The position numbers and the translations under genes were made by a program. The notes under the pieces were generated by a model. The model saw nothing but the letters and a program-made list of their open reading frames with translations. It made no database searches and had not been told where the DNA came from. From the NCBI GenBank assembly GCA_910579805.1, contig CAJTWM010000003.1:62001-126000 (forward strand): DNA of 64,000 bases, written 5' to 3'. Below are positions 24,926 to 33,178 of the stretch, piece after piece. Source of the stretch: an uncultured Lachnospiraceae bacterium. GTDB lineage: Bacteria > Bacillota > Clostridia > Lachnospirales > Lachnospiraceae. How positions within the stretch are numbered: position 1 is the first letter of the stretch; the number at the start of each line of letters is the position of its first letter.

Positions 24926-25975
24926 TTATTCACCTGTAATACCTGTGCGGTCGATACTTTCGACAAAGTATCTCTGCAATACAAAGTACATCAGCAGAAG
25001 CGGCAGGATGGAGAGCATCGTGCCCGCTAAGTTGATAGACTCATTCAGGCTGGTGGCCGCATTAGTAGCTGTCGTAGCATAGCTTGAATAGTTGGTTGCA
25101 AAGTTGTCAAGCTGTATGATCAGCGACGTCCATCCTGATTTTGTCATAACGCCTGCTACATACATTTCCGTCAGGTAAGATTCATTCCAGTACCATACGA
25201 AAGAAAATAATGATACCGTAATGATCGCCGGACTTGCAGACGGTAAGGAAATCTTCAAAAAGGATTTAAAATAGCCTGCTCCGTCAATCTGTGCCGCCTC
25301 GATCAATACCTTAGGCACCTGTTTAAAAAACTGGTAGAAAATCAGGATAAAGATCGGTCCGTTGATTCCCATTCCAAGTATGGAAGGCAGGATAAACGAC
25401 CAAAGCGTTCCTAAAATCCCCATATTGGAATACAATACATAAGTCGGGATCATTGTGATCTGGCTCGGAAGTACAAAAGAGAAAATAATGATCGCAAGTA
25501 CTACCTTTTTCCCCGGAAAGTCGAACCTTGCCAATCCGTACCCGATCAGGGAACAGGAGGCTACGTTACAAAGTGTGGGAACTCCCGCAATGATAACGCT
25601 CTGCCCTAATGATTTCCAAAAATCCATACTCTTTGCCGCCTGCGCATAGTTGGATAAGTTCAGCGCGCTCGGAATCCAGTTAATGGAAGAATCCAAAAGG
25701 TCATCCAATGACATAAAACTGTTGCTTATCATGTAGAGGATCGGATAAAGATAAATAAATCCGATACAGATCAACAGTGCATAGATAAGGAACATTTTCA
25801 AGAAGCCTTCTTTATCTTTGGAACCCAGCAGAAATTTACGCGCTTTTTCTTTATTTAAATTCTGATACCATTTTTTGTTTAAAACCGCTGCTGCCTGCGA
25901 TCCGTTAATAGTCGCCGCTGCCATCGTAGGTTGAATATTTGCGTTTTTGTCTTGCTTTTTCGATTTTTTTGGCAT
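24926..25975 (-). CDS. Sugar ABC permease, MalG type (second pair)
   Basis: About 349 residues, longer than the usual 280 because of a charged, Lys/Gln/Ala-rich N-terminal tail (MPKKSKKQDKNANIQPTM..NKKWYQNLNKEKARK) before the first helix near residue 60. Six membrane helices follow; the EAA loop is LIEAAQIDGAGYFKSFLKISLPSASP. The C-terminus RYFVESIDRTGITGE is typical. The ATG at 25975 lies inside the upstream permease gene, giving a 71-base overlap. AGGAG lies 11 bases before it, whereas the alternative GTG at 25984 would be only two bases from that site. It is the last gene of the long operon and is followed by a strong terminator. Confidence 0.87.
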   Translation of the reverse strand: MPKKSKKQDKNANIQPTMAAATINGSQAAAVLNKKWYQNLNKEKARKFLLGSKDKEGFLKMFLIYALLICIGFIYLYPILYMISNSFMSLDDLLDSSINWIPSALNLSNYAQAAKSMDFWKSLGQSVIIAGVPTLCNVASCSLIGYGLARFDFPGKKVVLAIIIFSFVLPSQITMIPTYVLYSNMGILGTLWSFILPSILGMGINGPIFILIFYQFFKQVPKVLIEAAQIDGAGYFKSFLKISLPSASPAIITVSLFSFVWYWNESYLTEMYVAGVMTKSGWTSLIIQLDNFATNYSSYATTATNAATSLNESINLAGTMLSILPLLLMYFVLQRYFVESIDRTGITGE

Positions 25976-26972
25976 TTCTTGCACTTCTCCTTTCTATCTT
26001 TTTCACTGTTCTTGCTTCTTTCTTCATCGCCTTCTTCGCTCTCTTGACCTGCTTTTCATAAATATCTTTCTTTGCAAGGAATACGATAGCAAAAAGTCCG
26101 ACGATCAAAAGAACCACTAAGGAATACAGCCACGCCATTGCCGACGCATATCCATATCCTTTCTCTTTCGTTCCTGAGAACATAGAGTTTTTGATCAATT
26201 CGATGATCGCATTCTGATTGTTGTTAGAAATAAATACAACGGTATATACACAATTTAAAAGTACTAACGGTTTGATTGTCGGTAAAGTGATCTTCCAAAA
26301 ACATTCCCAACCGGAACCGCCGTCGATCTGCGCCGCTTCATACATGGAACGGTCTATCTTCTGCAGGCCGGAAAGGAAGATCAAAATCTGTACGCCCGAA
26401 TACCAAAGAATCGTTACCATGTTTTCAAAAATACCGGAAATCGGTTCAGCGAGGCTGTACGGTAAAAAATTATGTACCGCCGTGCTGATTGCCTGCGTAT
26501 CGATCGCCGTAATACTTCCCGCTCCCTGTTCCGTAAGCATTCCTAAGATCGGTCCGCTTACAATGATAACCGGAAGGAAGAATATCAGTCGGAAAAATCC
26601 TCTTGCCTTGATCTTCTGGTTTAGCATCATAGCAATAATAAGAGCAAATACCACGATGATCGGAACCGATATAATGGTCGTCGTTAAATAATCGATCAAC
26701 TGCGTCGGAAAATCTGCATCCGACAATAAAATCTGTGTAAAATTCCCGTATCCTACAAAGGTAAAGGTCTTTCCCACCGGTGTAATGCGGATATTGTTAA
26801 GCGCATATTGAAAAGAAGTGATCAGTGGGTAGGCAAGAAAGATACAGGCGCCGAGTATCCAAGGCGAAACGAAGATCAGTCCTGTAATTGCCTCACGTTT
26901 TGCAAGACGTCCCGGTTTGATTTTATTTTTATTCTTTTTTTCTTCACGGTTTGTTTTTTCTTTTTTACTCAT
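25905..26972 (-). CDS. Sugar ABC permease, MalF type (second pair)
   Basis: 355 residues. It has a Lys-rich cytoplasmic start (SKKEKTNREEKKNKNKIKPG), six membrane helices, the EAA loop MYEAAQIDGGSGWECFWKITLP, and after the last helix an unusual 50-residue Lys/Arg/Ala tail (KQVKRAKKAMKKEARTVKKIERR..). Much of this tail is encoded in the region shared with the next gene. Its ATG shares one base with the DUF5696 stop (TAATG), so translation is coupled. It pairs with the MalG-type gene after it. It has no dedicated binding protein beyond the 1003-residue one at the operon head. Confidence 0.87.
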   Translation of the reverse strand: MSKKEKTNREEKKNKNKIKPGRLAKREAITGLIFVSPWILGACIFLAYPLITSFQYALNNIRITPVGKTFTFVGYGNFTQILLSDADFPTQLIDYLTTTIISVPIIVVFALIIAMMLNQKIKARGFFRLIFFLPVIIVSGPILGMLTEQGAGSITAIDTQAISTAVHNFLPYSLAEPISGIFENMVTILWYSGVQILIFLSGLQKIDRSMYEAAQIDGGSGWECFWKITLPTIKPLVLLNCVYTVVFISNNNQNAIIELIKNSMFSGTKEKGYGYASAMAWLYSLVVLLIVGLFAIVFLAKKDIYEKQVKRAKKAMKKEARTVKKIERRSARNAKKIEKARQKRKYSTYDGSGDY

Positions 26973-29278
26973 TACGCCTCACCTACCTTATAAGACATTG
27001 CCGGAACAGTTACGCCGTCGGCAGTCTGCTCCTGTCCTGAATAATTTACATAGATAGCGACCCCGTTATCATAAGTGACCACCGTAACCCCGTTATCCAA
27101 CTTTTCGTGACGGATGATCAACGCGCCGTCTACCATTCCCGCTACTTCCCTGAGCTTTTCGTCATACTCAATGATCGTGTCTTTATAAGTATTATACTCC
27201 GTACTGTACAGATCGGATGAATTTGTATAGATCAATGCGGATGAATTTTCATAAGTGATATAGAAAGACGGATAAACGCCGGACTCTATCATCTGTAAGA
27301 AAAACTCTGTCTTGTTCGCTTCAAAATTCACATAATCCGAGTACATCGGGATTACTCCCTTTAATACCATGGATAAGAACGGCACTTCTTCATCTACATA
27401 CATATAGTCCGAAGAACCAAGGGGCATATCGAGGAACGCATCCGTATAGTTCCAAAGATATGCAAAGGGCTGTTGTAAAATCAGATTCGTGTTTTCATCT
27501 ATAGACGCCAATGTGCTTTCATAATCTGCCGCGCAATCATATCTGGTCATAAAGCTTCCCCTGCTGCTGGAAGAAAACAGTGTATTGGATATTCCCTCTA
27601 CCGCAAGATTGGAAACTCCTTTTTTAGTGTAAGATTTCACAAATTTCTTTAATGTGGAATCGCTTTTCTTTGATGTCTGATACATGAAAGTCTTATATAC
27701 GTTTGCCCAAAATTCGTCTTTAAAAGTACGTTTATTTACTTTTTTCACTACGTTAAAGGTAGAACTATTGGTGGACGGATTTAATCTCAAAGCGTCATTG
27801 TAAAGATACAGATGATAATTGTTCTCTTCCGACTCCTTGATCAGCTTTGTCAGCGCGCCGGTCCCGCCTATATGAGAATCCGCTTTATATTTGCTGATCG
27901 GAAGGTTATAGATCCCTCCCTTTTGCCATCCTTTGTAAACGGAAAGCATACTGCTTATCCCTGCTGCCTGCAATTCTTTATAGATTTCTTCTACATTATC
28001 CACCGTCGTCACGGTAACCGCTTTTGTTCCCATCAGGAATTCTTCACGGTCCGTCCCTAGAAAATCCACTCTGGTATTATAGCCGTTATCTTTTATTGTG
28101 ACCAGTCCGTTATCTAACAGATAGTTTCTGTATGTTACCGCCATGCCCGAATAATTCGCATCCTCACCGGAAAGCAGCATATATCTGACCTGCAGGTCCG
28201 TATGGGTACGGTCCGCTTCTACGTTGGTTACCGTTCCGGAATTGGAATTGTTCAATGGCTGTATATAAATATCCCGAAGCAGAAATCTTGCGAAACAACG
28301 GTTATAATTTACCATGACTCCATTCGGGTGCGCTTCTACGCTGGCACGTTTATCTCCCTTTTCCACAACTGCAAGATAACCCAGATTCTGATTCGTATGC
28401 GCCATGCCGAAGATCGGCGCAATAACCTGATTCGCACTCCTTACCATGTCTACTTCATCCCAAAGCAGTGCCTGTGTCGCGGAATCGGTAAATCCGATAT
28501 CCTTGCCGTAAATCATCTGGGAAAAACCTGTAGAGTAACGACCTTCTTTATTGTTCAAATGAATCAGCGCGCCGTTTCCGTCAGGAATGAGCATATAGCC
28601 CTCTTCGTCGTCTAAAAAGGTATATCCCATAAACGGATACAGGCTGATCATGGAAATATAGCTTCCCTCTTTTTGTTCGATAATAGAATCGTCAGGTATG
28701 TTAACGATCAGTTGGTCTTCTTCCAAAGATACGTTTACCGTCAGCCCGAACTGATACTCCGTAAAAAATACTTTTGCGGAAAATCCGTTTTCGGTTTTTG
28801 TTACCTCTATCGTATTATCACAGGTGAGCAGATCGACCTGATATGTATTGACCGTACCGACGATGGCCTGTATCACGATACCTGATTTCATATATCCGTT
28901 CCATGATTTGTTACTGTTACCGTCGTCTTTTGCATCGTTTAATGTGGACTCCAATAATTCTCCGGTTTCCTTATTTTCCAAAATAATGGAAAGTCTCGGT
29001 TCATATAAATACATCTTGTAGGTACTGCTCTCGGCAACCAGCTCATAATCATCCAAAGTAACCCATTCCGATTCGTCTACCTTGCCGACCGCACCTTCCA
29101 TTACTACTTCGCCGTTGTCTAAAACGGTTTCCCCATTTGCCTGCGCGCCGCTTTCCTCCGCTTCGTCCGCGGCCGCGGCGTCTTCTACCTGCGCCGCAAG
29201 GGAAATGGTATTGGGTGCTGCCGCTATCATAGCTGCTGCCAAAATCCACGCAATTACTTTTTTATTTTTAATAGCCAA
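26972..29278 (-). CDS. DUF5696 secreted protein of the ABC cluster
   Basis: About 768 residues. It starts at TTG 29278 (MAIKNKKVIAWILAAAMIAAAPNTISLAAQ), a good Sec signal peptide, with GGAGAGG upstream and an 11-base overlap with the preceding stop. A start at 29341 would bury the signal peptide. The body matches my recollection of DUF5696: YEPRLSIILENKETGELL, a beta-rich first half, then ISMISLYPFMGYTFLDDEEGYMLIPDGNGALI and a possible barrel region (LSVYKGWQKGGIYNLPISKYKADSHIGG, YDCAADYESTLAS, QQPFAYLWNYTDAFLDMPLGSSDY). Function is not established. It always travelled with sugar permeases in the genomes I remember, so an extracellular glycan-handling role is a fair guess. Some acidic residues sit where a hydrolase barrel would have them, but I cannot assign a catalytic pair. 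Confidence 0.8.
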   Translation of the reverse strand: MAIKNKKVIAWILAAAMIAAAPNTISLAAQVEDAAAADEAEESGAQANGETVLDNGEVVMEGAVGKVDESEWVTLDDYELVAESSTYKMYLYEPRLSIILENKETGELLESTLNDAKDDGNSNKSWNGYMKSGIVIQAIVGTVNTYQVDLLTCDNTIEVTKTENGFSAKVFFTEYQFGLTVNVSLEEDQLIVNIPDDSIIEQKEGSYISMISLYPFMGYTFLDDEEGYMLIPDGNGALIHLNNKEGRYSTGFSQMIYGKDIGFTDSATQALLWDEVDMVRSANQVIAPIFGMAHTNQNLGYLAVVEKGDKRASVEAHPNGVMVNYNRCFARFLLRDIYIQPLNNSNSGTVTNVEADRTHTDLQVRYMLLSGEDANYSGMAVTYRNYLLDNGLVTIKDNGYNTRVDFLGTDREEFLMGTKAVTVTTVDNVEEIYKELQAAGISSMLSVYKGWQKGGIYNLPISKYKADSHIGGTGALTKLIKESEENNYHLYLYNDALRLNPSTNSSTFNVVKKVNKRTFKDEFWANVYKTFMYQTSKKSDSTLKKFVKSYTKKGVSNLAVEGISNTLFSSSSRGSFMTRYDCAADYESTLASIDENTNLILQQPFAYLWNYTDAFLDMPLGSSDYMYVDEEVPFLSMVLKGVIPMYSDYVNFEANKTEFFLQMIESGVYPSFYITYENSSALIYTNSSDLYSTEYNTYKDTIIEYDEKLREVAGMVDGALIIRHEKLDNGVTVVTYDNGVAIYVNYSGQEQTADGVTVPAMSYKVGEA

Positions 29279-31319
29279 GCCGATACACCACCTCTCCAAA
29301 GATAGAATTGATAAACTCAAATACCTGCGCCCATAATACATAAATGATAAAGATCAATAAAGCCATGATCAGAATCGTAAACAAAGTCAGCGCAATGATC
29401 TTAAACGTTTCTTTTCCGGTATAATTGTTTACTTCTTTGATTGACAGAATCAAAAGCACTACAAGCCACCCGATCATTAAAAGCTGGACTAACGTAACCA
29501 AGAACGCTTCGTTATCCGTCAATACATGAGTCAGTACAAATGCGACCGGCGTTAACATGATGTAGGGCGTCAGGCTGTAACAGAAATAAGTATAGATCTT
29601 CTTTACGGTACCTTCCCCTTCATTGATCGTACAAACCAGATAGTTGCAGGCAGTTACCGCCGCCATCACGATGACCACAACCCCGATATCGGAAAGAATG
29701 TCATATCTTCCTTCTCTGACGTTTTTCCACAAAAATCCGCAGAGATATTTGTTAACGATATACTCTATCGTAAAAATCAGAAGCAGGATGCTGGGCGCTG
29801 CCCAGGATGCTCTCCCCTCTCTGGCGATGCCGTAAGAACCGTCTATCGGATGTTTCATAAAATACTTCGCATAAAGCAGATTGGAAACCACTTTCTTCTG
29901 TTTGCAGTTCTCCCAAAATGCTTTCGGTTTTGCAAGGATCTGTTTCTTTCTGTCTAAGAACTTCACAACTCTGATCACAATATAGACCGCCAGTATTACA
30001 AGCAGCGCCTCTACTATGTTTTTCTTGAGCCACTGATTTCTGATCTCCCAGTAAGCGTCGGAATAACCTTCATAGTCTTTGGCAAGCCTTGCGTACCGAA
30101 GCGCCATATCGTAATTTTCTTCCTGGAAATATGCCCTGCCCATTGCCTGATTTGCATAATCAAACATGCTGTTCATTTTCAGGACTTCCGTTAAAGGTTC
30201 TTTACTTTCGGTATAACGTCCTTTGGAATAAAGGTAAAGCGCCCGGTGCAGCAGATTCGTAAATTCAGAAGGTTCATATACCTGAATCTGGCATTTATCC
30301 GAATCTAATATGTATATCTTATCCTCTTGGTCCACCTGAATACTGGTAACCAATGTGGAAAGCCCCACCCTCTGCGTACCGTCGTCCAAACCGCCGAATA
30401 CATAGAGCAGATCGCCGTCGTTATTGTATTCGTAAATGTAACCCTGCTGGGACGCTACATACACATTGTCGTGATTTCCTGCCGTGACCGCAGCCGGAAT
30501 CGGATCGTAACTGTCCGGATCGATCAGGTTCTTTCCGGCGATGTTGAGTCGTTTCAATGTCTTACTCTTATCGCCTCGGGTAACGGTGTAGATCAGTCCC
30601 TTTTTATCGATGGCAAGGTTATCCGGCGTGGAAGGAATATTGCTTGCCATTTTTGCCCTTTGGGCATCCGTTAAGATCGCCCGGTAAATGATAGTCTGAA
30701 TACTTTGGTCCGCAAAGTTCGTTCCAAAATATCCAAGGAAGGTTCCCCCGTCCGTAGGAGAAATCTCTACGATACCGTTTGTGTTGGATTCACAGACAAT
30801 ATACATCACTCCCGCTTCGTTTACTACTACCTTGATGGGAAGGAAATCCAGATTGTCACCGTAAAGAGGACTGTTAGGTTTTGTATACTGATTGACTACC
30901 TGCCCGTTTTCGTCAAATTCAAAAACCGCCGCCGCGTCTCTGTCAGCTACATATACATGGTTATTTTCTTCCGTTACAAAAACTCCCTTGGGAGAGATCA
31001 AAGTACCCTCGCCGATCACTTTGATCAGATTTCCCTCTAAATCGCCGACAATGATTCTCCCGTTGCCGGTATCCGCTACATAAATCTCGCCGTTCTCCGT
31101 TACATACAGATCGCTGGGCGTATCCAAAAACTTATCTCCGAATTTTGTGATCGTCGCATGAGCAAGATAAGCCGTCTGCGTTTCCTGCACATATCCGTAA
31201 CCGTCTACCGTATAGGTACGGTACGGCGTTTCTGCATGTACGGACAAAATATCTATTCCCGAAATCAGAACAAATGCAATCAGGAATACGGCTGTCAGTC
31301 TTAAAACTCTTTTTTTCAT
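29268..31319 (-). CDS. NHL beta-propeller / TPR / YIP1 membrane fusion protein
   Basis: 683 residues. A signal peptide or anchor (about 1-29) leads to an extracellular NHL-type propeller (about 50-360: LDTPSDLYVTENGEIYVADTGNGRIIV, SPKGVFVTEENNHVYVADRDAAAV, and similar blades). Two TPR-like hairpins follow (RALYLYSKGRYTESKEPLTEVLK, AMGRAYFQEENYDMALRYA), then a helix crossing the membrane (NIVEALLVILAVYIVIRVV) and a C-terminal YIP1-type domain with five hydrophobic helices (APSILLLIFTIEYIV to the end). The topology suggests a cell-surface sensor or assembly factor built into the transporter. It lies 34 bases after the first permease pair and overlaps DUF5696 by 11 bases. Its biochemical role is unknown. 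Confidence 0.82.
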   Translation of the reverse strand: MKKRVLRLTAVFLIAFVLISGIDILSVHAETPYRTYTVDGYGYVQETQTAYLAHATITKFGDKFLDTPSDLYVTENGEIYVADTGNGRIIVGDLEGNLIKVIGEGTLISPKGVFVTEENNHVYVADRDAAAVFEFDENGQVVNQYTKPNSPLYGDNLDFLPIKVVVNEAGVMYIVCESNTNGIVEISPTDGGTFLGYFGTNFADQSIQTIIYRAILTDAQRAKMASNIPSTPDNLAIDKKGLIYTVTRGDKSKTLKRLNIAGKNLIDPDSYDPIPAAVTAGNHDNVYVASQQGYIYEYNNDGDLLYVFGGLDDGTQRVGLSTLVTSIQVDQEDKIYILDSDKCQIQVYEPSEFTNLLHRALYLYSKGRYTESKEPLTEVLKMNSMFDYANQAMGRAYFQEENYDMALRYARLAKDYEGYSDAYWEIRNQWLKKNIVEALLVILAVYIVIRVVKFLDRKKQILAKPKAFWENCKQKKVVSNLLYAKYFMKHPIDGSYGIAREGRASWAAPSILLLIFTIEYIVNKYLCGFLWKNVREGRYDILSDIGVVVIVMAAVTACNYLVCTINEGEGTVKKIYTYFCYSLTPYIMLTPVAFVLTHVLTDNEAFLVTLVQLLMIGWLVVLLILSIKEVNNYTGKETFKIIALTLFTILIMALLIFIIYVLWAQVFEFINSIFGEVVYRLGY

Positions 31320-31353
31320 ATATAGTTTTACTCCTTTCCAAGCTTTTCCTGAT

Positions 31354-32223
31354 CTACTTGATACCCGAATGCGCCATTGTGTTCATAACGCTGTTCTGCA
31401 GGATGATAAATAATACTAAGTTAGGTACGAACATGATCAATGTGGCCGCCGCCGCAATACCCTGACCGGAAACGGTATTGTTCGCATTTACAAGTGTGTT
31501 CATATAAAACGTCAATGTCTTCATATTATCCGCGTTGATATAATAGTTCGATGTCTCCATATTCGTCCATACCTGCTGGAATACCAGAATCGACGCGGTT
31601 GCAATCGCCGGTTTTATCATTGGCAGTATCAGTTTCCAATATACCTGCATATCCGTGGCGCCGTCCATGTATGCCGCTTCTATCAGGGAATCCGGCACCT
31701 GTTCCACGAACTGTTTTACTAAGAAAAGCGCTACCGGATAGGCTACCAGCGGCAGGATGTGCGCCCATACGCTGTCGATCATGCCAAGCTGGCAGACTAC
31801 TAAGTATCTCGGTATCAATACCGCAACCGCAACGAACATCAGGGCGATCTGGTTGATCTGCATCATCAGGTTCCTGCCTTTAAATTTGATCTTTGCAAGC
31901 GCAAATGCCGCACAGGTCGTAAATAACAAGGAAAGCCCTACCGTAAGTACGGTAACGATGATACTGTTAAATACATAACGGCTGAGAGGAATACCTGCCG
32001 TCCGGCTGAATTTGATCAGCTTTGTAAAGTTATCCATTGTCGCGTTTCTTACAAAAAAGGTAGGCGGGAATGCAAACAGCTCTTCCATCGGCTTAAACGC
32101 GTGGTTCGCAATGAATATTAACGGCATCGCCATAAAGATCACTAACGGAAGTATTAAAATAATGATCTTGATCTGGCTTCGCTCGAATTTCTGCGGATTG
32201 ATTCTTTTTCCTTTATATGCCAT
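31354..32223 (-). CDS. Sugar ABC permease, MalG type (first pair)
   Basis: 289 residues, normal length for CUT1 permeases. It has six helices, the EAA loop LIEAAYMDGATDMQVYWKLILPMIKPA, and the terminal NSVMNTMAHSGIK. GGGGGAAG lies a few bases before the ATG. It follows the MalF-type partner by 17 bases, so the two are made together and should form the membrane channel for the 1003-residue binding protein upstream. Confidence 0.9.
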   Translation of the reverse strand: MAYKGKRINPQKFERSQIKIIILILPLVIFMAMPLIFIANHAFKPMEELFAFPPTFFVRNATMDNFTKLIKFSRTAGIPLSRYVFNSIIVTVLTVGLSLLFTTCAAFALAKIKFKGRNLMMQINQIALMFVAVAVLIPRYLVVCQLGMIDSVWAHILPLVAYPVALFLVKQFVEQVPDSLIEAAYMDGATDMQVYWKLILPMIKPAIATASILVFQQVWTNMETSNYYINADNMKTLTFYMNTLVNANNTVSGQGIAAAATLIMFVPNLVLFIILQNSVMNTMAHSGIK

Positions 32224-32240
32224 ATTCTGCTTCCCCCTCT

Positions 32241-33158
32241 CTAAAATTCATCTTTCTCTGAAAACAGCGAATTTGCCGCTTTAGAGAATAATTGTACAAT
32301 CAACAGTAACACTACGGAAACAGCCGCCGCATATCCCATTTCATATCTTAAGAAACCGTAGTCCTCGATATGGTTTACGATCAACTGCGCCGCATATCCC
32401 GGCGACGGGTTTCCGGTAAGCAATGTGGAAACCAGACCGTTTTGGAACGCGCCTACGATTGCCATAACCGCTGCAAACAACATCTGCGGTTTCATCTGCG
32501 GGATCGTTATGTATATCATTTCCTGAAAACGGTTCTTAACGCCGTCGATCGCCGCCGCTTCATATAAAGATTCGTCCGAGTTCAAAATACCTGCAATCAT
32601 GGAAAGGAAACCTACGCCCATGGACGACCACAAACCGATAATGATAACGATTGGCAGCAGGTATTTCGTAGCCACCAGCCAAATAATAGGTTCATTGATG
32701 ATTCCCAGCTCCATCAGCCAGCTATTTAAAAGTCCCGTCTGGTCGCCTGAGAAAATGACCTTCCAAAGAACCGTCATTGCCACACCGGTCGTCATACTCG
32801 GCGAATACAGGATCAGCGCAAAAATCGTTCTTGGAATCTTTGTCAGGTTACAGAGCGCCCACGCAAGCACAAAAGATAAAATATAACCTCCGATACCTAC
32901 TACTACCGCATACACAACGGTATTGGGCAATACATACTGCATGAATACTTCATCACTGGTGATCAGGGTAATGTAATTCAAAAATCCAACCCATGACGGC
33001 CACTGAATAGCATTAAAGTTTGTAAAGGAAAGTATTGCTGCCAAAATAACCGGAATCAAAATAAAGATCATAAACACGATGGCGTAAGGCGCTACGAAAA
33101 AATATCCGTTCCTATTGTTATTTGCATGTCTTCCGATATTGCTTCTCTTTTTCCTCAT
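32241..33158 (-). CDS. Sugar ABC permease, MalF type (first pair)
   Basis: About 305 residues with six helices and the EAA loop LYEAAAIDGVKNRFQEMIYITIPQMKPQ, which carries an extra residue or two compared with the standard loop. The N-terminus is basic (MRKKRSNIGRHANNNRNGYF). I chose ATG 33158 because GAGGG sits five bases before it; GTG 33170 is also in frame. It starts about 20 bases after the binding-protein stop. Confidence 0.88.
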   Translation of the reverse strand: MRKKRSNIGRHANNNRNGYFFVAPYAIVFMIFILIPVILAAILSFTNFNAIQWPSWVGFLNYITLITSDEVFMQYVLPNTVVYAVVVGIGGYILSFVLAWALCNLTKIPRTIFALILYSPSMTTGVAMTVLWKVIFSGDQTGLLNSWLMELGIINEPIIWLVATKYLLPIVIIIGLWSSMGVGFLSMIAGILNSDESLYEAAAIDGVKNRFQEMIYITIPQMKPQMLFAAVMAIVGAFQNGLVSTLLTGNPSPGYAAQLIVNHIEDYGFLRYEMGYAAAVSVVLLLIVQLFSKAANSLFSEKDEF

Positions 33159-33178
33159 TTCATCCCTCACCCCATTTC

